Part shown: one piece after another, positions 10,325-23,131 of the stretch
Position numbering within the stretch: the first letter of the stretch is position 1
Layout of the letters: each line of letters opens with the position of its first letter
Assembly (NCBI RefSeq): GCF_028502605.1
Contig: NC_079237.1
Coordinates: 1,426,001 to 1,490,000 of the forward strand
Reading direction: 5' to 3'
Length of the DNA stretch: 64,000 nucleotides
Source: Trichoderma breve
Taxonomy: Eukaryota; Ascomycota; Sordariomycetes; Hypocreales; Hypocreaceae
Program-made: the position numbers and the translations under genes
The notes under the pieces: model-generated
Seen by the model: only the letters and a program-made list of their open reading frames with translations
What the model was told of the DNA's origin: nothing
The model's database searches: none

Positions 10325-11088
10325 ATGGCAACTCTTCAACGAAATTGCTTAGTCACAGTAGGCGCCACCGTCGGCTTCAAACAGCTGACGGAACAAGTCC
10401 TCCAGCCTGCATTCTGGCAGTTCCTCAGCTCAGAGGGCTTCACCTCACTTCGCATCCAATGCGGGCCAGATGTTAGCTGGGCAAGCGCCCAACTAGCTTC
10501 TCTTCAGGATGATATACCACAAGGATTGACAGTTGACGTATTTGAATCTACAAAGAATCTCATGAAGGATGAGATGCTGCTATGCAAAGCTTCTAGCGGA
10601 TTTCGCCAAACTGGCTTGGTTATCTCTCATGCCGGTATGGACTGTTTGCTTCTTACAGGATAGATGAATATGACAAGGCTAACGATACTGGCTAGGAACT
10701 GGAACAATCCTTGATGCATGGAAAGTTGGCCTTCCAGTAATCGTCGTGCCAAACGAGGGACTACTAGACAACCACCAAGCAGAAATGGCCAAACACCTCG
10801 CAAAAGAAGGCTACGCCATCAGCAGCACACCAAGGTAAGCATCCTCGCGTCCAACAAAAAAGATTTATATCGTCAAAAGCAAATTCATAGTCTAACCTCA
10901 TATCCAACCCTAGTTATACGGACCTTCAAGGAGCGATTCATAAGGTCAATCTGCTCTGGGAGGAAAACAAGTCTCGCTGGCCCCCCCACGAAGTCAAGTC
11001 GCAAAAGAGTCCCGGCGCCCTTCGCCTCTGGGACATGCACCCTCAAGAGGTGGAGAAGGAAGAGGACGCTCAGATGACCAACGACTAG
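10325..11088 (+). CDS. ALG13: UDP-GlcNAc transferase catalytic subunit Alg13
   Basis: Three exons: 10325-10634, 10696-10834 and 10914-11088, with GT-AG introns of 61 and 79 nt, encode 207 residues. The N-terminus LVTVGATVGFKQL matches the family's VTxGATxxF start. The first junction restores VISHAGTGTILDAW, the donor-binding glycine-rich motif of GT28-type transferases. LPVIVVPNEGLLDNHQAEMA follows, containing the conserved DNHQ. Alg13 pairs with the membrane protein Alg14 on the cytosolic face of the ER and adds the second GlcNAc to dolichol-PP-GlcNAc in N-glycan assembly. Length is close to the yeast protein. Without splicing the frame ends after residue 112, so the exon structure is required. 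It is divergent from RSM24 and convergent with AIP1. Confidence 0.9.
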
Positions 11089-11316
11089 GCGTTTGGCCTC
11101 TGCGGTCGTTTGTCCCTGTGGACTGGCTAAGAGGAGGGTTTGGAGAGCAGAGCACATATCATGTCATTTTGCATTTTAGGCAACGGAGTTTTGGGAAGAA
11201 CTAGTCGGATGTAAGCATGCCTATCTATTTTAAGACTAGATATAATGACTGGGAATCATGATGAAATTCGGGCAAACAAGATGAAAGAGGCTATTTTTTT
11301 CTATTTACAATTCTGA

Positions 11317-13226
11317 TCAGGGAAGGTTGTTGACTTCCCAGACCTTGACGGTCGCATCCTTTCCAGAACTTGCCAACCGTCCGCCTCTAACCCAAGTAAT
11401 GCCCGTCACACCGTCAAGATGGGCATTGGGTGCCTTGATACGCTGGCCTTGAAGCTTCTTCTCCAGGCACCAGACGAAGATGTTCGAATCCAAGCTTCCA
11501 CTAGCGGCGTAGGCGCCCGTGTCTTCCCAGGAGATGCAGGTAACTCGCGCGGTGTGTGCCGACCAGCGGTCCGTCACGAGCTCCCATGATCCAACCTTGA
11601 AGACGAGAATCTTTCCGACGCTTGTTCCCGTAGCCAAGTGACTGCCGTCCTTGGAGAAGGCCAGAGCAGTGATTGTGCCCAGCGGGACGGACACGGACTC
11701 CTTGTACTCCAAGTTGCCGCTAGCGTCGCCAGTGTAGATTCTCGCAGTGTTCTGCTGTCCTCCGATAGCGACGTATGATCCATAAGCTGCGATGGCATCT
11801 GGCGTAAAGTCAAGAGGCGTCTCTTTGAGCAGCTTGCCGTTGGAGTAAGCTGCAACACCGTTAACGCCAATCACGTAGACAACATCGCCAACCGAAGCTG
11901 CGCCCTTGGGCTGGCCAGGCAGCTTCGATGACTCGCCAAGGAAAGTCTTGGCAGATTCATCAATCGTCTTGATAGTGTCATCCCATCCTACACTATACAC
12001 CTTGCCGGAGCTGGCCGCAAACTGGGCAATCTGATTCGTGTGGGACTGGCCATCCAGGACAGTTGCGTCACCGGTCTCGAGGTCCCAGGAGCAGACACGG
12101 CCATCAAAGCTGCCAGTCAAAACTCCATTACCATCTGAGGTACCAATCAGGGCAGTGATTCCTTTATCGTGGCCCTGAATAACTCTGACGGGCTCATTCT
12201 TGCCCTCGTGCAGGTAAGTCAGCTCACCAGCCAAGTTAATGCTGATGATGAGACCGTCCGTTCGGCCGTGCGGGATGACTACTCCAACCTGGTGGTCGCG
12301 CACACTGACTCCGTCGCCAAACTTCCAGGACTGAATGACACTGCCTGACTCGGCATCCCATAGCTTGACTGTCTGATCGGCGCTGGCCGTTGCAAACTTC
12401 TTTCCGTCTTGGGACCATGAGACACCAAAGATGCTACCAGTGTGTTCTCCCTCACCAATCTGCTTAAGAGGTTCGCCCGTTACGCCATCGTACAACTGTA
12501 TCCGTCTATCCTGACCAACAGTCACAAAGGTCGATCCATCGGGGGAGTAGACAGCACTCAAGACGAAGCCAGTGTGCAGGTTCGTGACGCTCTTGAACTC
12601 GAACGGGACACCATGGTAGAAGTTGACGTTGCTGTCGTCACCGACAGTGACAGCACGCAGCGGACGCTTTGGTGTAATGCTAACAGCGTTGATAGACTTT
12701 GTGTGTCCAATGATTTCTCCCACCGAGTTGCCACTATCGGCCATGATGGCCTTGCCAAACTTCTGTCGGCCATTGCCCACGGCAATGATGCGCTGGGAGT
12801 CGCCGTCCCAAGCAATGTCCAGCAAAGGGCCGGAGATGATGTTGTACTCGCCCCGGGTGGTTTCGACAGACTCGGGCTCCCATATCCTCAGGACACCAGC
12901 CGAGTCACCACTGGCAATCTTGAACCCGCTGGGCGCAAACCGGGCAATGGTCGTGGGGTGGGTGTGGCCGGTGTATTCTTTGGAGTCTGAGGGATCGTCG
13001 ATAGACCGAACGAAGATGGATTTGCCGGACTGCACACCACATCAAATCAAGTCAGCACCTCTCCTCTCTCTCTGTGGTATCCAGCCCGCGAAGATGCGGT
13101 CAATGCTGGGCAACTCACTGCATATGCGATCCTCTTTCCCTTGGAGTCTGCCGACAGCACAGTTCCCTGTCCTCGGGCTGTGACGGGAGCAGCTGCCAAG
13201 ATGCGTTCGATGTTGATGGAAGCCAT
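11317..13226 (-). CDS. AIP1: WD40 repeat actin-interacting protein 1
   Basis: Two exons (13119-13226 and 11317-13029) joined over an 89 nt GT-AG intron encode 606 residues, the usual length of Aip1. The first exon supplies MASINIERILAAAPVT, a hallmark N-terminus of the family, and the second continues SGKSIFVRSIDDPSDS. WD repeats run through the whole protein, with recurring GHT...F.PSG and VKLWD or VKVWE endings. The last repeat ends DATVKVWEVNNLP, right at the C-terminus. Two seven-bladed propellers are expected. Aip1 works with cofilin to disassemble actin filaments at cortical patches and other dynamic actin structures. A 228 bp gap separates its stop from that of ALG13. Nothing unusual is visible. 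Confidence 0.93.
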
Positions 13227-15969
13227 GATTGTGGCTGGCTGTGCTATGGGAAGATGGAGATTGGCTTCGTTTGTCGATTAAACTGGTCGCGAGGCAGGCA
13301 AGCTTCGGGATTCAGGAGGGGTTGAAACGACAAGTGTAAGTCGATGGTGGGGCAATGGGGAGAAGGTCCGCGCAAGCTAAATCGCGAGCTACTCACTCTG
13401 ATGCACCGCCTAGTTCCTTAGCAGTACTTTGGCTATATATTGGCTGAGGGGCACGGATGACGTCTTCCGGAATAGCTATTGATGATGCTGTATCTGCCTG
13501 AGGACTCATGAAGACGCCTTGGAGATGGTTTTATAAGATGGCAAGATGGTGGGTACAACAACGGTAGTTGCATTGCCTGTAGAAGTCTACTGCCCACAGC
13601 ATACCAAGTACCTGCACATTGTGATTTTATTCATCTGCCTACGAGGTGCATCGTCATTGTCAGCAACAAGCGTCTCTTCTTTTCTTCGATATTCGTCTAC
13701 CTAGTGATGGATGCATCAGGCACCAAGAATATTGAGTTATGGCATTGAGCAGTTTTTGACGAGGTAGAGCAGTAGTAGATGAGGCTGGCCAATGGTTTTA
13801 GAGCATCAACAGTAGACTACCAGGTAGCATTATTGGATGCTCCTCAGCGCTTGAGGCAGCAGATTTATCGTTTGTATGTTACCGAGAAGCATCCCAAGCA
13901 GTGTGCTGCCTATGATAGAACATAACGACGATATACAGTTCTCCGTATTGCTATAACAATTGATGTCTTTGATGAAGCCAATGCTTGTAGGTGCTAAGTA
14001 TGACCACGGCGAAACATCCTACCCGAGAGACCTCGACACCTCTACCCTGGCACAATGTTACCATGGCGACTCTCGGCTTCTATGCCAGATTCTCCAGCTA
14101 AGACACGGGCCACGGAATATTTCCAGCCTGGCCAACGGCGTGTAGCTGCAGCTGCCCCCAAAAGGCAAGTACTTACAGAATACCTGTCGCAGCCAGGTGC
14201 AGGCATGTACTATTACCAGCTCCATATGAAGTGCAACCTCTGAGGCCGCTGTACAAGTCCCATACAGTCATCAGGTGGGACCCTTGGCAGAAACGCCGAC
14301 TTCTTCTCATTTCCCAGAGAAGCCCTTCACCTCTCAGCCGCACCTCGAATAACATGGTCAAACTGCTGTGGCGTTGCGCCTCCCGCCAGGGGTAGAAGCC
14401 TCACAGGCACAGAGCCCAAGAGCCATCACCACCTTACAGCTCCGGTATACGAAGTACGACTGCCCTTAGTCCAAGACCTCTTCGTACAACCACAACCCTT
14501 GTCCAACAACAAGAGAAGCTCCATGGAAAATCATCACAAACGACAAGACGAACAACCCCAATAAAGCTCGGACCGCCTGGCGGAATTTCCACACCGATTC
14601 TTACCTGGACCCCCCATGGACTCAGGGTCGAAGCGAAGCTCATCCTCGGCTACCCTCTACCAGGTACTCCGTATTTGCTGGCAAGCCCCCCATCCATCTG
14701 GAGAAGAAGCTTTTCTTTCCCGGGGGATCGCCAAAACGAAAAAAAGAGGGACGAGAAATAAGCAGCAAAAACAACAAAGGCGAGGAAAGGGATTGTGGTT
14801 TTACTTTGCGCCGTCAGGGGCATGTCGCAGCTATTGAACTTTATCCCTTGCTCGAGCGGCCAATCCGAGCGTCGCATCGGTGCCCATGGCCCCGGGAGAC
14901 CTACCGGCCGCTACTCCAGGCACTAAACAGCGCTGGTGGCCTCGTTTCTTCCAGCGGCCATCTCAGTTCCCCACAAACAGCCGTTGCTCGCTGTTCTAGA
15001 CCGGCCGTTGCGATTGGCCCGTTTGGGGGGGCGATTGGATTGCAAGCTCCCTGACCTCGCATCCCTTTTTGTGATGCATCCATATTTTGCACGACAACAA
15101 AACATGACATGGCATGGAGTCTGTTCTGTGATAAGCAAAAGGGTAGGTCGTCTTTCTGGAGTTCACCTGCATGATATGGCGCCCGGTAATACGAGGTTTC
15201 TTTAGTCAAGGAGCCTGTGATTGTACATCAATGGCTCCGGTTCCATCTGGGTATCACCGCCAGTCGAGTCGCACAAGAGGCGACCATGATATCTCCTAGT
15301 CTTTGGGCTCCTCCCTGTGCAAACTCTATTAATCACACACCATGGATACACTTGCACAGAGCACAAATGCCTTTTTTTCTTCTCCGTAACAGCAAGAATC
15401 TCTCTCTGGGATACGCCCAATGTCCATCATCAAGAGCATCTCTCTCCCAGTCTTCGTCCCCTGAGAAGCATCAGATGGGACAATACCTACCCGTATGTCT
15501 TACATGTAAAGCAAACGCACCAAGAAGGAAATGACATCTTGATTGAACAATTCCTCCCTACCTATCCCTCTCTCCACCGTAAGTACAGTACAAAGTATAT
15601 CCTGCCGACCGCGAATAATTCGGCCGTCGCCCCATGCAACCTCGACAATGGAAATCCGGGGCCTTGAGAAACCCCAACATGCCACTTACCACGCCCCCCC
15701 GGCTCGTCGCTTCCGAATAAGACTTCACCTTGCTCCCCTGGGGACCTTCTTATTTATTTTTCTCCCTTCCTCCTCTTTCTCTCCCCATCCCTTCTTCTTC
15801 TTCTCTCTTCTCTTTTTTTCTACTTTTCCTTCATAACTCGTAATAATAAACATCCCACGCATCAGCATTAGAGAGGCTATTTGATCTTTTTTGGGTCTTC
15901 TTCTTCTTCTTATCACTACTCCAGCCATCATCTCATATACACCAAAATCATTCACTACTACCAGACAAG
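13227..15969. other. Long intergenic region before the CFEM-like gene
   Basis: 2.7 kb between the AIP1 and CFEM-like start codons. Only short overlapping open frames without domain signatures are present. A strong pyrimidine tract (about 15760-15835, CT-rich on the plus strand) lies shortly upstream of the CFEM-like ATG and is probably part of its promoter or leader. Confidence 0.5.
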
Positions 15970-16636
15970 ATGAAGTTCTTCGCGACTCTCCTCTTCGCTG
16001 CTGTTGGCGTTTCTGCTGCCAGTACGACTTCGCCAGATACCCCCGGCTCCAGCTGTCTCGCCGACTACATCCTCGAGGACTGCCTCGGCTCAACCACTAA
16101 GACTGTACGCGATGACCCAATATTCCTTTCATTTCATTGTTGAGGAGCATCCAGACTGACCTGCTACCCCCTTAGGCCAACGCTTGCAAGCCCACCGACT
16201 ACGACTGTCTCTGCGCCGCGTACCAGGCCGTCTTGACGTGAGTCTCTATGAACTCCCTTTTCATAGCCTTCATATGCTAATCATCACCAGCTGCTACAAC
16301 AACTGCCCCAACGACATCCGTGCTCCCTCAGTCCAGCAACAGGTCGACTCCTACTGCCGGACCGCCTCCCTCCTGTCTCCCAAGACCACAGCCTCCACCC
16401 CCAAGACCAAGACACAGGGCTCTTCAAACTCCGAGGAGACTTCTGGCTCTGCTGCTCCCAGCAATGACGATGCTTCCACCACCGACTCTGGTCCCTCTCA
16501 GACTGCTGGCGCCCAGACAAGCGCCACCACTGGCGGCGCTCGTAGCTCAAGCACCAACGCCGCTGCCGCTCCCACCATGGGAAGCGTTGCCGGCCTCGTC
16601 ATGGCTGTTGCCGGTGCTGCTGTCGCCATGATCTAA
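15970..16636 (+). CDS. GPI-anchored CFEM-like cysteine-rich protein
   Basis: Three exons, 15970-16104, 16176-16237 and 16291-16636, with 71 and 53 nt GT-AG introns, encode 180 residues. Residues 1-17 are a signal peptide. The mature N-terminal domain holds eight cysteines at 29, 38, 49, 56, 58, 67, 71 and 88, including the DCLC pair typical of CFEM-type domains. A Ser/Thr/Ala-rich region (about 92-158) follows, then a short hydrophobic C-terminus (164-180) preceded by small residues, which is a GPI-attachment signal. It should be tethered at the plasma membrane or cell wall. CFEM proteins act in haem/iron uptake, adhesion or wall structure; which applies here cannot be told. The proline that usually opens CFEM domains is not obvious, so CFEM-like is safer than CFEM. 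Confidence 0.82.
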
Positions 16637-17675
16637 TGAGGGAATGGGAGGGAGATGATGTCAAGTGTTTTGCATGCGAAAAGATTGAATGAATTGGATC
16701 GTTGGGCTCGGAGCACAACAAGCAGGCGTATAATACTAATAGTCGGGAACTGGTTCGGCGCGCGTATGCCCTTGTAATTCTAGTTTACCTTTTAATATGA
16801 CGTTGGGATTCCGCGTTAAACTATCGTGCCTAAATCCAGTGATTCTCAATAATGTTGTAGAACGATGGTATCTTGGATTTGGTACTGTATCATGTGTAGC
16901 CCACGGCTATTTGCAATACGTATCTGCACAGCTCGCCGATTAACTACATTCTCACAGTGCCTGAATACTTGTGTAAGTTGAGTAAGTTGAGTAAATTGTA
17001 GTTACAATCTGTATATAAGCAGAAATACCCGACTATTGAGAAAATCGACATATCTAAAGAACCATTGGACGACACATGAACATCTGCCAGCTAACTGATG
17101 CAAATAGTAGTTGGGGGTCATTGGACCCCCCATCATTCTTATTTCCATAATCGCAAAAATCCTCGCGGGCATTAACTGTATCATACAAAAAACAGAAAAG
17201 AACACACCCTAGGCCGCGCTTTATGCTTCGACACCCTAGGCCGAGCAGTCCTCAAGCAGGCTCCCTTTAACCCTTTGCGCCGGCAACCCTTCTGAACAAA
17301 AAAAGCCAAAGTCTCTAATACAAAAAATAGCAATGGTTCCGAATACCCTCAATGACCCAAGAGCGCCAAAGAAAAAAAACATGATAAAATAAAAGAGTCC
17401 ACACATCGTAAGCAAGCCAAACCAATCCACCAACTATTGAGATAGTTCAAACTGAGAATAAATGAAAAAAGCCATCACGAGAAAAATAAGAAAAAGTCGT
17501 TAACCACCAAAAATAGAGTTATAGTTCTTTAATGATAAAAGGCGTCGCAGAAAATGAAATGAGAATCCAAAACGGTACTCTATGGGTTGCCACATAATTC
17601 GGGGTGGTGGGTCGAGAAAAGTTCATGTCCAGTGGCAAAGATCAAGGTGGTCCTGGTTGAAAAAGGGGGTGAGCT
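16637..17675. other. Convergent 3' flanks, AT-rich
   Basis: About 1 kb between the CFEM-like stop and the AHC1-like stop. It includes a small GTAAGTTGA-type repeat near 16975-16996 and A-rich stretches around 17330-17530. No gene seen. Confidence 0.5.
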
Positions 17676-19589
17676 TTAGGCCTTTCGTTGCCTTCGCTCC
17701 TTGGCACTGCTTCTGACAGGGCCAATAAATGTAACCTGCTTGGGATCTTCTTTGCGAAGCCGCACAGGCCCTGCCATGCCCGTCGATTCTCGGCGAAGAG
17801 CTCGAGGATCAGACTCGAAATCCAGTGAAATTTCGGCAACATCCGAGACGGATTCCGCCTCCAGCTGGTCACTTGCTCCAGAAACGGAAGAGCCTTCATC
17901 AGAGTCGTCATACTCTCCGTCGTCACTAACCAGAGAAGGCGCATTGTTGCTAACAAGTGTGTTGGGGCTCATGTCGGCGTCCTCCATGTCCACATCCTCG
18001 TCGGACAGAACTGCGTCCGATCGGTGCTTGTTGGCCATCATGGCCATGTCAGAGTCTGAGGGCGAGGCCAGTGCCATATGCGCAGCGCGGCCTTTGCTGC
18101 TTGTCGGGCGTGCTGAGTTGCCTCCGGAAACAGGGGTTTTTGCAGTCCTGGCGGGCATGCGCATAACAACTGAGGCTCGGCCTGGCATTGAGTCCTGCAT
18201 GGGGGATACGGAGCCATCGGCTTCTGACTCTTCCCCAGCAAGATCCTCCAGTGACATCTTGGACTTTGCATCGGCAACGACATCGTGGAGATTGCCTTGG
18301 AAGTTGCGAGCCTTCAAGAGACGAGACAGGTGAGGTGCGTCAGAAGATGGGCCAAAGGCCGAAGGCGACGGCGAGGGCGACGCCTTGCCGGGGTAAGCAA
18401 CAGCATTGATGTTGCGAGGAAACTTGACAACCGACAGCTTGCCCTGGTTGTAAAGCTTGAGCGAGTCGGAAATTCTCATCCGAAGCGACTTGAAGACGTC
18501 TTGCTCTACCACATCCGGACGCGCAAAGGTATGCACGAAAGAAGACGTAGCTGTGGTGGTGGTGGCAGAGGACAAGGCAGGAGCCGATGCCTTGTTGTCC
18601 TTGGGGATGTTACCCCCCTCGGAGGCTTCATATGGCTGGCCGCAATGAACGGCGGCCTCTTCATGGCTCTTGAAATCACGCTTGTGTGCAATGCGGCAAT
18701 GATTGATGAAGCCTTGGGTACTTGAGAAGTTATCCCTGTGGCAGTCCAAGCACACAAGCTTGACTGTCTGGCCGTCTGCCCGAGTCAGGACGCAAGGGCC
18801 TACCTTGTCTTTGGGTGGGGGGTAGCCGCTTGACAGAGACTCAAACTTATGGCTACCGTTGCCACGGCGCCCCTTGACGATTCCAAACCCAAGTTCACCA
18901 TTACTGTTGCGGGTTGTTCTTCCTTCCAGGACTGGACCCCGGGCAGGGAGGTGCGATGAGACTGGCTGTATGCCATCAAAGGCTGGATCGGGAATGAGCC
19001 ACTTGGCATAGTGCCGAGAATAAGGACCATCGACAACACCAAAGGGAGGCGCCCAGCGTGGGACAGCATCGCCGGCTTTGGCCACTACTGCAGGACCCTT
19101 TCCGTCGCTGACGTCTAACATTTGTTGCGGGGTGGGACAATTCACAGGATACGGGATGAGATGGCATCGGCGCAGCTGCTCAAGCGCAATCTGACACTTG
19201 GCAAGCTCTTGGTTGATCAATCTTAGCTCCTTGTGCTTGAGTAGAATTTCCTGGCAAAATTCAGCTTGGATCAGGTCTCTGGCGCTGTCGACGGCGCAGG
19301 ACTCGGCAGCCATCGAGGAGGTTGGCCCTCGAGGCCTTGGGAAAGACGATTCCTCAGCCAGCGCCTGGGAGCCGGCCCTGAGGCGTTTAGCCGGTACAAC
19401 AGAGCCCATGGCGTCGTCGCCTTCGTCGTCGTTGTTGACGTCACGATGCGATCGCTTGCGCGGCGACAAGTCCAGATCGCATGCGACTGACGAGGGTCGG
19501 GTTGACGGGCTGAAGGCGATGGATGGCGACCCATTGACGGTCTTGTCGCTTCCCCTGGGATCGCTACTCCAGAACCGAAACATGGACAT
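17676..19589 (-). CDS. AHC1: AHC1-like C2H2 zinc-finger protein of the ADA histone acetyltransferase complex
   Basis: Intronless, 637 residues from the ATG at 19589 (MSMFRFWSS); the frame extends further but without another ATG. Order: basic, serine-rich N-terminus; an amphipathic, probably coiled-coil stretch (about 104-148); the conserved block FGVVDGPYSRHYAKWLIPDPAFDG (about 183-206, whose core is HYAKWLIPDP); a single zinc finger with C280, C283, H297 and H302. A long disordered C-terminal half follows, with an acidic SDEDVDMEDADMS cluster. This arrangement matches the fungal AHC1/YEATS-associated C2H2 proteins, scaffold subunits of the Gcn5-containing ADA complex in the nucleus. The symbol is by family resemblance; yeast Ahc1 is diverged. 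The neighbouring genes are unrelated. Confidence 0.75.
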   Translation of the reverse strand: MSMFRFWSSDPRGSDKTVNGSPSIAFSPSTRPSSVACDLDLSPRKRSHRDVNNDDEGDDAMGSVVPAKRLRAGSQALAEESSFPRPRGPTSSMAAESCAVDSARDLIQAEFCQEILLKHKELRLINQELAKCQIALEQLRRCHLIPYPVNCPTPQQMLDVSDGKGPAVVAKAGDAVPRWAPPFGVVDGPYSRHYAKWLIPDPAFDGIQPVSSHLPARGPVLEGRTTRNSNGELGFGIVKGRRGNGSHKFESLSSGYPPPKDKVGPCVLTRADGQTVKLVCLDCHRDNFSSTQGFINHCRIAHKRDFKSHEEAAVHCGQPYEASEGGNIPKDNKASAPALSSATTTTATSSFVHTFARPDVVEQDVFKSLRMRISDSLKLYNQGKLSVVKFPRNINAVAYPGKASPSPSPSAFGPSSDAPHLSRLLKARNFQGNLHDVVADAKSKMSLEDLAGEESEADGSVSPMQDSMPGRASVVMRMPARTAKTPVSGGNSARPTSSKGRAAHMALASPSDSDMAMMANKHRSDAVLSDEDVDMEDADMSPNTLVSNNAPSLVSDDGEYDDSDEGSSVSGASDQLEAESVSDVAEISLDFESDPRALRRESTGMAGPVRLRKEDPKQVTFIGPVRSSAKERRQRKA

Positions 19590-22500
19590 GCCCGCGACTG
19601 CTGCGGTGCGACTGCGCCAAAGACAGCAATGCGACGCGACAGATGCGACGCGAGGCAAAGATGCGCTGTGAAGCGAAAGGCTGAAGTTGGTGATGAGGTA
19701 ATGCGCTTTTGCAGCGACGGCACGGAACAATCAAGGCAGGCACTTGGACTGGAGCGAGGGATGCGTCAAAGTGGGGCGCTGGAATGCGCGTGCTGAGGTA
19801 ATCTGCCTAGGCAGTGGCGCTGGGCAAAGGGGGGGCTTGTGAATGCGGCTGGTAGGCTGGAGGCTGGCCGGCGGAGAGGTCGGGAGACGCTGAACCTGAA
19901 CCTGACCTGCAGTGAAGGCAGCGCGCAAGAGGAGGAGGGAGACAAGGGCTGGGGTGAATGAGAGCCGCGCGCTGTAAATGGGGGGAGATGGGAGTGTCGA
20001 GTGCTAGCGAAAGCCTCGAACAAAGCCTCTGGCGAGAGAGCGACAGAGGAAGAAAGAAAGAAAAAATTAAGGATAGGGAGAGTTTGTGTTATGAGATGAA
20101 AGGGGGAGAATTAGAAGGCGGCTTGGGCAAAGGAACAGAAGGTGACAAGTGAAAAAGCAAAGGGGGGGAGGCGACTCACGGCGTGAAAGAGGCGGTTTGT
20201 TTTGCACGAGTCTGGCCTGGTTCTGGCTGACACCTGGACAACTGGAGAGGCAGGGGCACAGGCGGAGGCGAGTGCCCAAGGCGAAGGCCTGTGACTCGTC
20301 GTGGCGGATGGGCGATTAGTTGCTTTGGGGGGGTGGGCCGTGCTGGGCGCTGGACTTGGAGCTAGGCCGCTGAATTGCGAGTACGACGGCGCTGGCAGGC
20401 AGTTGAGCCGCTTGGCTGTCTCAATGCACTGGCTTCCAAGTTCCGGGCCAGGGGTGGGAGTGTGAGGTGTTGGGCGGTGGGCCGGCGGGTGGAGGAGCTA
20501 TGGCCGCCTGCTTGTGCGAGCAAGTTCTCTGATGGACTGTGCTGTATCGAGGGAGTATGGAGTACCGGTACGCGCAGGTAAACATGCGGGTACCGGTACT
20601 CGTACGCCTGTTTGCTCCCTTCTGCGCCGTCTCCGGGGGACGCCGTGGGTGGCGCAAAGTACCTCTGCAGATGCGGCTAGGTACTTGCGACAGCTGGCTA
20701 CCGCATCTTGGGTCCGCAATACTTACAGCCCGTCCTTTGTGCTGAGCCGAAGGGCCTGGACGGGGCATCCGTGTTAGCGCCGTCTCTTCCCAGTACAGTT
20801 ACAGTTCTTATCGCCTCACTTCCAAGTTTGTTCTACGGGACGGTCTATCGACTGATCTGATGATGGATGCTTCTCCTCGCTGATAAGACGGACAGACAGC
20901 CATTCCAAGTACATGGTACGAGTACTGCTCGTATATTTCTCATATCGGCACTGATAATGATACTGATGCACACACTTGATCCAATGGATCTTTGCTAGAT
21001 TACTTGTATCTATTGCTGCCTTCTGCCTGCGTCAACCTCCCTCTTCTTCCCCTTCGTATCTGCCTGCTGCAACTCGTCGTCACGCTAGCAGAACAATGGG
21101 CGAGCAGTGCCGCTTGCAAGCCCGCAGCGTATCCTGCTCGCCGCCTGCAGCCACCCCAAGACCCGTCCAGTGGGCGCAACTTGGAGTGTGCAAGTTACGG
21201 TACGGGTACGTACGAGTACAAGTTACAGTCGACTGACCAGGATGAGCTTTCGACCAAAGCCTTCGGGGAGTGTGCCGGAGGAGGGGACCGTAAGCCACGC
21301 TACCAGAAAAGCACCAACCAGCTCTTGTTTGCCCGTTGGACAAGGGCCGGGCACGGGCGATTGTCATCGAAGGCTCTTTGCTTCCATCGCTTTGTCTTTT
21401 GCAGCCAGCCGCCTACTTTTTTTCTTTGTTGCAGGAGATGCCTAGGATACAGGCAGTAGTTTTTGTCTAGTTCGGTTTATGCCGCCACCTTTGCTTGGTG
21501 CAGTTTGTTGCAATGCTTCTGTTATCTGCCGCTTTCCGGCACCCAAGTCTGGCACCGAGGATACCGGAAGAGAGTGCCCGTTATGTCTGGTATCTTGTAT
21601 CAGGCCAAGTACATATAAAGAGACGCAGCAGTACCCACGTCCCTCTGTCCAAGAGGGGAGATGTGATCAGTTCTCGTGTGTACCAGATTCATATGCCTGG
21701 CGCCTCCGTACTCGATGCGAGCGAGTCCTGCACCGCTGCCTATCACTCTGCGGCCCGTAGCCCAACGCCATGGCTTGCTCTCTCACAGTGTAAGTATCCA
21801 TACCAGTGAGTACTGCGAATATACGAGTACATGCACAAGAGTAGGAGTACGGCACGGTAACAGTTGAGGGGACCTTTGGTGGTGTCTATTGAGGGTCGAG
21901 CTAATGTCGTTGGTGCATGGCTCCAATGCAGCCCAATTTACGGACCAATCCCCGGCGTAGAATCCTCGATTTTCGGAATTCGAGATCGATGCTCAATATC
22001 TAGCAAGATCCCCTGTCGTCTGGCCAAACCGGCCGCTGTGTTGGTTTCAGATACCATGCTGAGTTAGTATTGAACGCTGAGTGAGGCCCTAGAACGGGGC
22101 AATTCTATCGAAGTAGCTGCTGTTCGTTTTCGCCCATCAGTTGGTGCAGAACCATGGCCGTTCCGCCATGTTCCAACTATTACACGCAATACGACATCTG
22201 CCCAGCTCTTGACGGGCTGGTGGGCCGATCACGCTGGTAGTGCGGACAAGAAACAGGTAGAGTAGCGCCTCTGCCCCGTACGAGTACATGTCCACTTTTG
22301 CAGTGTTACGGGGCACAGAGACTCATCGTCAGTCGTACCTGTACCTGTCCTGGCCGTCTCCACCCAAGCGCTGGCAGAACTCGTCATCCATTTGTCTCAA
22401 CGGCGTCTGTACTAGGTGACGATTGGACTGCTTCCCCCAAACGAAGCGCAGAGCAAGCAAGACAATGCATTGCATCTGTTTTTTTCCAGGGTCCATGTGC

Positions 22501-23131
22501 GCCCGTCCACTGAAAATAGCGTCGAGTGCCGCCAGAGACGCCAGAATGCACACTCCCACAGCGGGCTTCTATTTGGAGAACGTGCTTTGGCAAGTTGATG
22601 CCTCTAGTCTTTTCGTCTGATGCGTTTGACTGGCCCGAGGCGTGTCCACACCATCTGCCGAGCAGAGGAACAAGGTTTAGTCCGTTGGGCAGCCACTTCG
22701 GTCGGCTTACCTTCGGAAAACGCTCAACAAAAGGCGGGCGCCGGATCTACGTTGTGCCTAGCCCCGATGGGATTCGTGTGGTGGTTAACTTGGGTGAGCA
22801 ATGGAATCATCGTTATCAAGGTTGCTTTATATTTCCAAATTGGGCATTCCGGGAGCAATGATACAAGATGTGCAGTTAAATACTAAACCAATACTACCAC
22901 AGCTTGCCTCTTAACACCAGTAACACAGCTATTGGCTTGATGAGAATGACGCTTCACCATAAAAGGATGTTTTTACAGTACAACAGCCAGAGTGCGCTAA
23001 GATCTAAGACAAGTACCAATGTAGCACCACTAGCTCCAAACCCACATTTTTTTTCCACCAAAAGCTCTAGTAAATAATCATCACCACATCTTCCAACAAC
23101 ATCAAAACTGCAGTCACCACCAAACCCAGCC
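19590..23131. other. Long gene-free region upstream of AHC1
   Basis: 3.5 kb without a convincing gene. The first 700 bp is probably AHC1 promoter and leader. From 20.5 to 22.3 kb, exact copies of TACGAGTAC or its complement recur at 20596, 20917, 21211, 21822 and 22279. Many short overlapping frames exist on both strands, none with a domain. An unannotated non-coding transcript is possible. Confidence 0.5.

Noticed and set aside
19590..19730. N-terminal extension of the AHC1-like frame
   Set aside because: The extra 47 codons have no ATG; the frame opens on a TTG, so translation most likely starts at 19589.
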